Both the position numbers and the translations under genes were made by a program. 64,000 nt of DNA from Candolleomyces eurysporus (taxonomy: Eukaryota > Basidiomycota > Agaricomycetes > Agaricales > Psathyrellaceae): assembly GCA_027579435.1 (NCBI GenBank), contig JANBPK010000743.1:47843-111842 (forward strand), read 5' to 3'. The notes beneath the pieces are model-generated. The model did not search any database and was not told where the DNA came from. It saw only the letters and a list, made by a program, of their open reading frames with translations. Position 1 is the first letter of the stretch. Every line of letters begins with the position of its first letter. Of this stretch, positions 36,258 through 46,907 are shown piece after piece.

Positions 36258-37354
36258 ATGACTGTGGAACTTCATNGTCATACCGCCANCCTNTCTTACC
36301 ATCCAGACTTTTGCTACGAAGATGGGTCTATCATTCTTTTAGTCGAAGAGACAACGGCTTTCAAGATTCATAAAAGCATCCTATGTCAGCATTCAAGCGT
36401 ATTCAGAGACATGCTATCCCTTNCACTTAACACGAGTGNCAANGATCTGGCAGTCGTTNCAAGCGTTACTGGAGNCGNNTCCGAGCCTGCTNCCCCAATC
36501 CCCGTCGTTTCCTTAGCGCTAGACGANATACCGGCNATCGCGGGCGTNTTGAAGGCCATATACGACAACAGGTAGATGAACTNGTNCCNGCTACCCACAG
36601 CTGGCGAGTAATACTGATCNACCCNATCAANNATCTTAGGTTCTTNGACAAGTACCTCCCTAATCTTATGACGGAGCAAGATGANGAGACTTACCTTCGT
36701 CTGCTCTCANCAATGATGCCCGTCGCACGGAAATACGACTTTGAATCAGTGCTTGGCGGGTGCATTGAGGCCCTTCGGCGCGTTGCCCCCGTCATGCTTC
36801 CAGACCTGATGAAGCGACTCGAAACACTCCAAAATTTCGCANCAGAGCCCGAAAAGCGGACATCCATCATCCTTACGACCCTAAAGCTCGCCGATATGTT
36901 TGACCTCNCAGAGTTCTTTCCAGCTCTTTTCTACCAAATCATCGCATTCCATACTCTAGAGGAGATNTACGACCTTCCAGGGCTGTCATGGAAAGACAAA
37001 ACTAGATGCGTTATGGGGGTCGCAGAGCTACGTATGGAGCAGGAAGACGCTCTTCGGTGCCATTTNCCTCCTTCGGGTGACTGCATCAAGCTCGTCCGCA
37101 CNGAAGAGGGCTGGATACGCCCCTTATGTAATAAACGCCCATCGCTTAGCGCGAAGCTCAAGCGCTCAAAACGGGTCTTCGTGTTNGAGAGGTTGGAATT
37201 TGAGAAGGAATCCAATGTGGTTCATTGTCGTGATTGTACCAGTCGGTACGCTACAGAATACGAGAGGAACCAGATGAGGATCTGGAGCTCTCTGCCGAAG
37301 ATATTTCATCTTTCCAAATCTTGGGAGGATCTGCTGCAGGGACGGTTAGAGTAA
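36258..37354 (+). CDS. BTB/POZ domain protein, cassette block II
   Basis: Two exons (36258-36571 and 36640-37354) give 342 aa. The BTB core is clear: SYHPDFCYEDGSIILLVEE, TAFKIHKSILCQHSSVFRDML, and GVLKAIYDNR ending at the donor. The second exon has FDKYLPNL, then helical segments (LLSAMMPVARKYDFESVL, LTTLKLADMFDLPEFFPALFYQII), a CRDCTSRY Cys pair and a closing SKSWEDLLQG. This agaricomycete BTB class is very numerous and its targets are unknown. Several Ns fall in the first exon. It is the intact partner of the pseudogene at 25743. Confidence 0.82.
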
Positions 37355-37690
37355 TGTAGTATAAGGTGCTTTATTATCAAGGTTACTCAACACCTATGTA
37401 TTTATACGAACCGATCGATTGCCAAAGGAACGCGGCTAATCCTCCGTATACCGCCCGTCAGAGTAAGCGCTTCAGGGTTCGGCTTTAGAGCAAGAGTTGG
37501 NTCGGAGAAAATGCGGTAGGATGTTTCGTANTNTNTTCTGTGAAATTAATTNTGTNCNCCCTCTNTANTTAATGTACCGGCAACCCTAATCGTTAATCAT
37601 CGGTTGACAGACACAGGGACTNGTGNGNATTATTCTCGGTATGCAGNATCTTCCGAGAAGGTGTTCGACACGGTCAATTGAAAACTTTGT
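37355..37690. other. intergenic between convergent BTB and monooxygenase genes
   Basis: Shared 3' flank with several Ns and an A/T-rich stretch at about 37530-37600. No gene. Confidence 0.4.
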
Positions 37691-39956
37691 CTACAAAGGC
37701 TTCGATCGAAGCTGGCGACGCTCTTGACCCAGCGTCGAGAGCTCTTTCGAGTCGATAGCCTTGAACGGCCAAGTCAACCAATTACCTCCGCTACGCACGC
37801 TCGGAAGATACATGTCCTCCAAAAGGTCGTCTGCGCCCTGAGGCCAGCTACAGAGTTTTCAGGNTCAAGACCAAGGAGGATTAGATAGGATCAAGTACGA
37901 CTCACGTCCAGAAATCCAAACTAGTGCTGTAGCTGTCGTTCACCCATGAAAGCATATTGGGAAAGCGAATCTTCATCCAGACTGACTCCTTCTCCGCCGC
38001 AAGCAGCGCTTCCTCCTTGGTAGCCGGTATCTTCATCCGGTCGCCTTGGAGGTACGAAGATATCCAGTGTGCTCCAACTTCAAATGTGTATCCTGGGTTG
38101 GCTGAGAACTGATATCCGCCGTCAGATGCCTTCTGTATAGGAGGAAGCAATCTAAATGAACTGACTACCGCTCCTGCAATCGCAAAATCTCGATGTAGGA
38201 TGTTCTTTGCAGGTACAATCCCTCTATAAATCGAGGTGGCCCACTTCTCGTTATCAGGATGAAGCTTCGGGGCATTCTTCATCGAGGTATATTTCCATGT
38301 ATCGACGATGGGAATGTTAGGAGCGTGCTTCCCAAGCCCTATTTCATCGAAAGTCTCTTCTGCAGTGAATTCTCAACAACGGGTGTTCCCGAAGCGATGG
38401 ACAGGAAGGTGTACTCACGGGAGAAGATACTTGACCAGGAAGATTGATATCCAGTGGCAAGCGCAACGACTTTGGCACGCAACGTTGAGCCATCGTTGAG
38501 AAGGACACCTTTACCGTCGTCCGAGTAGCCAGTGACCCGATGTGGAGCAATGACCTTGATGGCTCCAGCGTTCACGAGACCATAGAAGCTGTCATTTCGG
38601 ACGAGGCCGTCGTCACTTAAACGGACACCCCAAAACAAAGGGTCAGTGTGGCGGAATGGTGAGTCGGGAGGAATGCTGTAGGCTTTGAACTACGCAGAGT
38701 GAGCACCAATTCACTTGTCTGGAGGTGAAGGAAGCATACCGACAACTCCTGTAATGAGTTTAAGAAGAAATGAACCATCTTGCCTCCTAGCCAAGTCTTA
38801 TGTAGGAATCTCCTACCATACGGTGGACGCGTTAGCGCTCCTTCAAGCTATCAAAGCCGGGTTAAAGGGACACTTACTCGAAACGCGACTTCAACACACG
38901 ATGAGGCACAAAGAGGCTGACGAATCTGTGATCATGGAATAAGCATAACCAAGTCACTCAGCTCTGGTCGAAGTGACCTACCTGCCCTTCCGTATAAAAT
39001 CAGGAGCGGGCTCAGGGGAAGCTAGAAACATGTCTGCTCTGTCAAACACAACAGTGACTCTGCGTCCCTCGTTCGCCAGCTTGGCGCAAACACTATCATA
39101 AGCCATGCATCAATATACCTCCTGAGCAGCTGGGACGAAATTGAGCACCCACTCCTGCGCAGATTTACCACATCCGACGACGACAACCATGTCCTCGTCC
39201 TCATCCAGCTTTTCACCTTTTCCAGAAGGTGGAATCTCCTCCAAAATCTGGTCAAGATGTTGCGCAAACTTTGATGTATGGAATACCAATCCACGATATC
39301 CCGCTTTTTTAGCCGTCTCTGGAGAGAGCTCGGCAGGTATTTTGGGATTACTACACCCCTTGGAGTAAGTGGAGTTGGGTGACTTCGCGATACCGGCAAC
39401 AACGATACGAGAACTCACCCCAGAAGCGAGAATGATACGCCCAAACGAGAGAATCTCGGTAGAACCTGACTGAAGGTCTTTCACCTCGACGTTCCAGATG
39501 GACGGTTCGCCGTTTTCAGAGGCCTTCACCCGTCGGATGTTCAAGACCTCCGTTTGGAAGCGGAACTTGGCCTTTCCTTCGAGGAAGGTGTTCGAAAATT
39601 TCTCCACGTAATCACGCATTGTCGTTCCAGTCAATCTCCCTCCAGTGGAATCAGACCTTTCTGGGGGCGGCATGTCCAGCTGGGAGAACTTATACTCTCC
39701 ATGGACGCTGGAAGCGGGTGGATTAGTTCGTGATCGTAATGAGGGATTGAGATACTCACTTATTGGTATGCAGTCCGGGGTATATCCGTTCTCTGGCCCA
39801 CGTTCCACCAACGGAACGGTCTCTAGTGAGGAGGGTAATGTCGGAAAACCCGTCTTGCAGCAATACGTGTGCATTGATGAGACCGGCCACACCAGTTCCA
39901 ATAATGCCAACTGGCTGATTCAACACGCTGTATTGGCTCATGGAGTCAGAAGTCAA
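37691..39956 (-). CDS. flavin-containing monooxygenase (FMO-like)
   Basis: Starts at 39956 and has at least six exons; the last join (DFWT|WPQGADDLLEDMYLPS) and the stop at 37691 are clear. The FAD fold VGIIGTGVAGLINAHVLL followed by SVGGTW lies near residue 15. The FMO identifying region appears as YRGLVFHTSKFAQH, then the NADPH fold VVVVGCGKSAQEWVL. KVVALATGYQSSW matches the ATG motif of N-hydroxylating/FMO enzymes. Such enzymes oxygenate soft nucleophiles (N or S) or perform Baeyer-Villiger reactions using NADPH and O2. The substrate is unknown. No biosynthetic cluster surrounds it, although a P450 lies 7 kb away. Confidence 0.86.
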
Positions 39957-40365
39957 AGAAGACGGATAGATGAGTGGGGTGCATCAGTCCCTTCACGACG
40001 GAGGGCTTTTATGCCACGCACACCCCACAAACAACGCCAATTTGCGCATTGACCTAATCAGAATGCAACGGAATAGCTCTCGGGATCATAACAGGCAGTG
40101 CTGCGTGCGGGAGTCGAATTCAGTGAAAAATGTTGGCTTGGCGCAACGCCGCGCCGCATAAATACTCTATATCGCTGCGCCGGAGTCGTAGACATGAGAA
40201 TTGCAGAAATCCGCACAGAGCTTGAATTGAACTCACTGGGCCCTGGTTCAATGAATAAATTCGAGGTGTCTTGGTCAAAATGCTACAGTATGGAAACGAC
40301 CAAATGCCTCACTCGAAGAAGCAAGTTTGGCATCTCTAGTGATGACTCAGTCAAGAGAATCGCGT
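39957..40365. other. intergenic between the monooxygenase start and the Rho gene stop
   Basis: About 410 bp, probably the FMO promoter plus the Rho 3' flank. Small ORFs only. Confidence 0.4.
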
Positions 40366-41215
40366 TCAGACTATGATACAGCGTTTCGTTTTATGTTTCT
40401 TCTTCTTCTGCAGGACCGTCTCCCCTGCGAGTTTGAACACCTCGGAAATCCCTTCGCCGCTTTTGGCCGAGCATTCGAGATACGCTACTGCGCCGATTTG
40501 TTTAGCCACTTCGTGACCCTAAGATAATTGTGCAGATGTAAGCCAAAGTAATTCAACCTGACAGGTATCAGGCAACAGACCTCGTCCGGAGCCAAGATTC
40601 TCTGCCAACTGTACTTCGGCTTGGCAAGTTCAGGGTCCGACCGCAGGTCCTTCTTGCAGCCTATCAAAAGGATAGGTACATCTCGGCGAGACCAGGATAC
40701 TTCGGGAAACCACTGTCAAAGATTGACAAGTCAGGAGGTGGGCGCAGGCTCGGACTGATCGCAGCTAGTACCTTTTCGGTCACATTCTCGAGAGAGTCTG
40801 GTTGGTCAACCGCAAAGCATATCAAGATGATGTCTGCTTTCTCGTATGCCAAAGGCACAAGACGGGGGTAATCCTCTTGACCTGGAGTGTCATACAGAGT
40901 GAACTGAACAGTACGGGGCGCTACGGCAGTTTCGTCGTCCAGATTAACATCGACGACGTATTGTTCGCAGCAGACTGGGACATAGACCTGTCAGGAACCA
41001 AAGTCAACTGCGCATTGCTAACAGTATTTTGGACCTGTGAATTCCGCACCTCTGGAAACGTCCCTCGAGCATGATAAACTAGCATGGATGTCTGAGATTT
41101 CTATCAGCCTTGGCCCTTTCCAGGGTAGTGTCGTTTCGCGTCGTGGATAGTTGCGTACCTTTCCAACAGCACCGTCTCCGAAGACAGACAAACCTCGTTG
41201 TATCTCGTGGGACAT
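40366..41215 (-). CDS. atypical Rho-family small GTPase
   Basis: Five exons (41215-41159, 41091-41050, 40987-40772, 40712-40581, 40518-40366) give 199 aa. The G1 loop GDGAVGKTS is rebuilt across the first intron. Then come FPEVYVPVCCEQYVVDV (switch I), LYDTPGQEDYPRL (G3), ICFAVDQPDSLENV, LLIGCKKDLR (G4), a Rho-type insert, YLECSAKSGEGI (G5), a polybasic KKKKHKTKR stretch and a C-terminal CIIV CaaX box for prenylation. Length and order fit Rho/Rac/Cdc42 proteins that control actin and polarity at membranes. Two positions are odd: the switch I Thr (YVPT in RhoA) is Val, and DTAGQE is DTPGQE. Orthology to a particular Rho cannot be decided by eye. Confidence 0.9.
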
Positions 41216-41642
41216 TGCACAGAGAGCTCAAAGTGCGATAGTGGGGATGCATGGAATGGGACCTGATTTGTATTGAACGGAACAGGATACACAGCATTTG
41301 CGTATGCGATTGACAATCATCAAAAGGCTGGCAGGTGGTAAGCGGAGTTGCGAGGATGAGAGTTGTATTTGACTGGTACTTATGTATGTCTTTCTTCTTC
41401 GCGTAATGCCCAAGGTTCGAGTTTGCACGCCGCCAGTGGTTGGAGAGACAAAGTGGTTGGACCTTGATCAGATGTCGGAACAAACAACATCAACGGCACC
41501 AATGGAGAGATAAGATAAGATGCTTGACATTGACAACCAAGCAGTGCGTCTTCACAGCAATCTCAGGTCCTAACGTAACGATTTCCCCTTTTCTTATTCT
41601 ACTCATAAGTCTAGTTCGATTCCTACCACAGCATGTTCATCA
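41216..41642. other. divergent promoter region between Rho GTPase and membrane protein
   Basis: About 430 bp between head-to-head genes. No other feature seen. Confidence 0.4.
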
Positions 41643-43265
41643 ATGACCCAAACCTCTCTCGGAGCAGAAAGTCAGGCTCTACCGTTCGCCGAGGTCGATA
41701 ATATAGAGCTCGACAGCCTACCTCCGCCACCACCAGCCGCTCTTGCTTCGAACGTCTCGTGGCATCCAAAGGTCACTGCTTATAGATTGACCTTCGTCTC
41801 TGTGACTATCGGTCTAGGGACCGCCAAGGCCGTAAAATCATCTGATTCTGCTGTTTCGGTCACCATCGAGTGGGTCAGTGGAGTTGTCATCTTGCTTCTG
41901 TGAGTACACGTCTTTCCAAATCCTACAACTAACAATGACTTGGACTGGCAGTGCCTTCTTCCTATCCCAATATGAAATCAAGGATACAGCCAAACCGTAC
42001 TGGTTCTTCAAAGCCGATATGATGAATGGCGTTCGAACGCTCTTCCGACCTTTTGGGATCAAGATTCCTCAGTATGAAACGGATGAACGCACCCTGGACT
42101 TGTTGATCAAGCCTAAGCATCCACCTGTGACAGGGTACCGCATCATCGTCACAGCAGCAGCGATTTTGTTTGGGATGACCAAAGCTATGTTATCCTACCG
42201 CGGAGAACAAACGGGGCCTATGACCGTTGAATGGGCATATGGGATCGTGGTCACTGTTATGTACGTAGCTTGTAAAATTCTCCCTTCCTTGGCTCCACTG
42301 ACATAAATCGTCGATGTCTAGACTGTACTGGTTGGGGCTGTACGAAACTAGCTCAAGTGACGTTATGCCGTGGCTCTTCACGACAAACTATTCGTCGCAA
42401 GGTACGACCCCCCAGTCAGATTGAAATCGAAGAAATACTGAGCTAACGTACGCCCTGGTAGTCGCTACCGGCGGCGTAGCAATTGGGTACATCTTGATGC
42501 ACTTAATTGGCCTCGCCGGGATCGGATTGTGGACCTCCATGTGGGGCTATGGCGTCGCTGCTCTTATCAAATCGGGGTGGGATTCAAGTCCCACAACGCC
42601 AGACAGCCCGCCGGCGACCTCATTCGACCTGCTTTTCCAACGCGTCTCCATGCTCATGTGGCTCGTCATGGCGGTCGGGATGGGCATCGGAGGGGGCGTC
42701 TTTGTGGGGTGCCGGATTCTGATGTCGCTGGTACGGGCTGTAGGGCCTTTTTTACTGAAAGGCATACGCTCCGTCTGGCAGCCACTCAGGCATTCACTGG
42801 CACGCGTCCTCCCTATTGACCTGGATGCTGGCGTGGACGACGACGCCGCGACCCTAGTGAATTATACGGGAAGTTGGATCTCGCGGCTCACTCAACCCAT
42901 TCAACAGACTCTGGAAAATCCTTCGCCTGGATTGCAGTGGTGCTTCACGATCTGTAAGTTATTCAAGATTGTTTCTATCGTCACTGGAAGGTTTCTCAAT
43001 CGCTTTTCCAGTAATGACGATTGGGATGGCTATTCTCTACGTGCTGGCGCACGGCGCTGCATTCATAATCGCTTTCGGCTGGACAATGTTATGGTCCTAC
43101 GGATTGAAGACTCTATGGAGCCAGAAAATGGGAAGTTGGTTTATGCTCAGCTTTACCCTCATCTGGTCCGCGGGCGCGTCGATCGCTGTGGTCATCGGAC
43201 TAGCTGGGACGTTAGCTGTTGTTGCCTCTTTCTTCACCCTGGCCTTTCACTATGCTTTTCGCTGA
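41643..43265 (+). CDS. multi-pass membrane protein, lineage-specific family
   Basis: Five exons (41643-41899, 41952-42260, 42322-42401, 42462-42953, 43012-43265) give 463 aa. The soluble N-terminus is Pro-rich. About seven or eight hydrophobic segments follow, for example VTIEWVSGVVILLLAFFLSQY, GYRIIVTAAAILFGMTKA, GVAIGYILMHLIGLAGIGLW, LMWLVMAVGMGIGGGVF and IAVVIGLAGTLAVVASFF. A conserved soluble motif, EIKDTAKPYWFFKADMMNGV, then GIKIPQY, recurs in the copy at 62472 and in the relic at 7468. I do not recognise a named domain. The product is probably an integral membrane protein of unknown role. No break seen. Confidence 0.8.
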
Positions 43266-43341
43266 ACTTCTGGCTTTCATTTTCTGAAATTCATTCTATT
43301 TCTTGGGCTCCTTGGGAGCATCTAGGGACACCTCCCTCATA

Positions 43342-43449
43342 GGCGCTATAGCCAAGTGGTTACGGCGACAGATTAGAATCACCCGAGATTTGTCGGGTGC
43401 TGTTATCTGTTCCTCTTTGAGGGCGCAGGTTCAAATCCTGCTGGCGTCG
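43342..43449 (+). tRNA. tRNA-Ser (anticodon AGA) with a 26-nt intron
   Basis: The acceptor GGCGCTA pairs with TGGCGTC and the discriminator base is G, as usual for serine tRNAs. The anticodon stem is ACAGA/TCTGT with AGA at 43375-43377. The intron (about 43379-43404) can fold into an ACCCGA/TCGGGT hairpin. A long variable arm (CCTC TTT GAGG) and T arm GCAGG/CCTGC complete it. A T run follows at about 43453-43459. Confidence 0.93.
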
Positions 43450-43950
43450 TCATTCTTTTTCCTACGTATAAATTTTCAATGAAGCGAAGTTGAAGGTCCA
43501 TCATGCCACACCAGATCTATCTTTACGAGTTGCCTTCAGCGATGAAACGATTCACTGACAGGATGTCTGAGCTTCCATCCAGATTTCGGATATCCCGGCG
43601 ACCATTGCAGCTTCGCGATCTCTTCAACCCTGACCACTTTCTATATCCTTCTTCTCACGTCGACGTCCAAAATCTTTAGTATGAACCTCCGAACATGACA
43701 GGGAATCCATATCCTGATAAGCATCAGTGTCAGCAGGTACTGTCGGGTTTTCTTCGCCGCACCAGGAATCCCTTGGCTCAAAACGCTAACATCCAGGCCA
43801 TTTCCATAGGCCTGCTTCTGAAAAGTGAAAATCAATTCGCTTTCGAAATTGTGTGACGGAAAACTTCTCATCGACTCGGACTTTCCCACTGGACTTGTAC
43901 TTAAACCACGGACGACATAACATCGGACTCCTGACCCACCCCGCGACATA
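43450..43950. other. upstream region of the Cys-rich repeat protein
   Basis: About 500 bp without a supported gene. Overlapping minus-strand ORFs around 43641-44379 are shadows of the Cys-rich gene. Confidence 0.4.
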
Positions 43951-45491
43951 ATGGTGTTTTGGGGACGAGGCACTGCTCTGCTTGCGACTTGCTTCACCTG
44001 GAGAATCGTCACTGCCAGCCATATCCAACCCGAAGGCAACGATATCAGCTCGGTACCGATTCCTCCATGGACGGGATGCCCAATTCCCGTTTGCATCGAA
44101 TGTCCTGCTGGATCGACCGACGTGTTGACCACCACGGGCACTAGCACATGCCCCGACTGCGCCTGCGTCCCTACTCAGGCGAAACCGCCGCCACATGGAG
44201 CTTCCCCTGTGCCAACACCGCATGTTTTTGGCTGGACGACCAATGGGAAACACGGTGTTCATGACCATCACGCAGCACCGAATTATCGCCCAGGAAAACC
44301 CCTTGCCACGGAGGCTTTCGTTGGTCGGAGGGTTGGATCGGCTCAGCGTCACGACGATTGGGCAACGCCCGCGGTCCATCTAAACGCTGACCCATGGCTG
44401 GTGCCGCTTGGCGGACAATGTGAGTATTGCCGATTTTAAATATCTGTCGCTTCTCAAAACGGTCTTTCGTAGGTGGCGGAATGACGTACTTTGGCCCGAC
44501 AGAATGCGCCAGGTAGCTTCGAATTTACATATTCTCAAGGAAATTTGTGACTAATAGTCGCTATAGTGTGGCTGGAGTCTTGGTCAAATGTGTTTTCCTC
44601 ACACCTTGTGTGTAAATTTACTCGACATGTCTCTGTCTCCTTCTTACCTTGACTTCAGTTAGAAGCGAATGCCAAGCAATTGCAACCGTCACGCCGACAC
44701 CCACTACGACAACGCCCTCCATCACTACTACAAGTTGCCCGAGCACGTTCTCTTGCCCTACTACCCGTTGCCCTCCGGGCTCTACGTTGGTCGTCACAAG
44801 TTCCGGCACCCAATGTGCCTCATGCACATGCTCCGCAACTTGTTCTCCCCTCGCTTGTCCTACATGTCTCCCTGGGTATACGGCCACAACATACTACAGC
44901 CCTCCCAACGCTCCTTGCTCGACTTGTGGCTGCGCTCCGATCTCAACTCCTCCGATAACTTATTGTACCCCGATGCCGTGTCCGACATGTCTTCCCGGGT
45001 ACACCAACACGTATCTTTCGGCTACTGCGGGACCTTGCCCGACATGCACATGTGCCCCAATCAGTAGCACGACAAACACGAATACGCCCACCCCTTGTCC
45101 TTTGCAACCATGCCCAACATGCGTACCGGGCTATACGGTCACGCTTGTCCCAGCTCCTACTGGGACATGCTCAACGTGCAAATGCACTCCGGCTGTTAGC
45201 AGCACGACGAACACGAACATACCGACCCCCTGTCCTCTGCTTCCGTGCCCTACGTGCATACCAGGCTACTCTGTCACACTGGTCCCATATCCCTCCCCTA
45301 CCGGGACGTGTTCAACATGTCGTTGTGTTCCGACGCAAGCTTCGACTACAAGCACGACAAAGTCAACGACAACAACGACGTGGTGTTTGCCCACCCCGTG
45401 CTCCAGCTGCGCACCCGGGTCAACGAGCGCGTACTTTCCGCCTGCCAATGGACCATGCCCTACGTGTGCATGCGTCCCGACCAAGGGGTAG
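43951..45491 (+). CDS. secreted Cys-rich tandem-repeat protein with CBM1-like insert
   Basis: Four exons (43951-44419, 44473-44512, 44567-44607, 44659-45491) give 460 aa. The first 25 residues look like a signal peptide (VFWGRGTALLATCF, then VTAS). One repeat of the form CPxPxCxxCPAGST...CPDCACVPT sits near residue 45. After a spacer, exons 2-4 encode GGQCGGMTYFGPTECAS, KCVF and FRSECQ, which matches the four-Cys frame of a fungal cellulose-binding domain. The aromatic residues that contact cellulose are mostly replaced (W to G, YY to FR). Then come about six repeats of roughly 35-37 residues, with consensus CPxxPCPTCxPGYT, a spacer and GxCxTCxCxP, separated by Thr/Ser linkers likely to be O-mannosylated. 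An extracellular or cell-wall role is inferred; no enzyme domain is present. Confidence 0.78.
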
Positions 45492-46907
45492 TCTTCCGGA
45501 GGCACAAAACGAGAGGTCCCTGAGGGTGTAACATGTTCTCAATTTATCCGTATCAGTCCCAAATCACGAATCAACAGATCAGGACCCATCCTAGCAACCA
45601 TGATTACACTTTTTTACGATGTTCTCGCAGTATGTACTTCAGCCCGTTCCTCTCGATGACCCGATAAACGCGGTGACGACATCTGTTTATTGATCTGAAA
45701 TTATTGATCTGAAATTGGCGAGCCTGATCGTGCCGAAGAAGTATCAGCAAGTCACGAATATAGCTGTCGCCTTTCCTAAAATGACATGTGTTCAACCCAA
45801 ATCGAACTCNCGCCCTGAATCAAAGTCAGTGGCATTCGTCAGCTGTCTCCGAATACAACGGCTGTCTGATTTTTCCAAGCCATTAAATTTTCGAATTTCG
45901 GGAGGATATAGCACAAGCTGCTAGGGTGTCCTCAGTGATTCGGACCGGTCTGCCTCTCAAAGTCACTGTCGGGTTCCAGCCCGAATGGCATTGTAGCGGG
46001 CAAATAAATCACCGGTACAACTTGATAACACGTGTTTCGAGGCTAATGGTGGCTCTGATCCGGGCATGAGTCGCAAGCTCTGACGGACCGAGCTTTCTAT
46101 GACCNAANGCTCGAGAGTGTTTGTTCAGGGCGAGGGCAATAATAGCGAATGCTCCCGGCAGGCCGGGACNACTTTGTTCTCGATGGAGGTGTATAAAACG
46201 CACCNTTATTTGGTACCCCACGTCTTGTTTCGTGTTGAGCCTGAGCCTGGCGCTAGTCACTCCCGATCCGAGTCNATGAAGGAGATAACATATCACAGGA
46301 GCTTTTGAGAACCTTGCAAACCCTTTGGTCCTGGTTGATCAGCGTGTTCATTCCCGTAGCTTGTTGAATCCATGGCCTTGTTCTGCTACAAGACTTGACA
46401 CGCCATAATTTTGGTGNCACATNGAGTCACAATCTCGACCTGTGTCATCGGCAGCTCCATTTGTTCAAGGNCACAATTAGATGNACATAGCTCCATATAT
46501 TTNACGCGAGACTCTAANCCTTACTGTTGGAACTCGATTNNCAACCGGCTTCGTCCTCCATCAGTTTTCAACATCAATCGGCTGAATCCAGAAACGCCCT
46601 CATAGTGAGCACGCGCCCTCACTTATCCTTTCGGCTATCCCTCACCGTGTTGTTTGACTGTTCGAGCACCACTGGACCGGACCCCAGTTTCATGTCGTGC
46701 TGTGCACCTACAAAGGAGTTGCTAGNATATCGCAGCATATGGAANGTACGTGGAGATGTGTGGATATGACGAGTGCACTCTTGTCCTCCGAGGACTCCAA
46801 CTGATAATTAATTGCGTTTGACCCTTTTGACAAAGTCCATTCTTCTCCAGGGTGTATAAAAGATAGCCTACAATGGTAATATCCTTGCATCTGGTGCTTT
46901 CCTTCCG
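45492..46907. other. intergenic, about 1.4 kb
   Basis: No supported gene. A 14-bp direct repeat (TTATTGATCTGAAA, twice) lies near 45687-45715. Several Ns at 46100-46750. The 3' end holds the P450 promoter. Confidence 0.4.
46855..46862 (+). promoter_or_regulatory. TATA box of the P450 gene
   Basis: TATAAAAG, 46 bp upstream of the P450 ATG at 46908; sequence and distance fit a core promoter. Confidence 0.55.

Noticed and set aside
43641..44379. Minus-strand ORFs opposite the Cys-rich gene
   Set aside because: The plus-strand reading has a signal peptide, repeats and consistent splicing; the minus frames have nothing recognisable.
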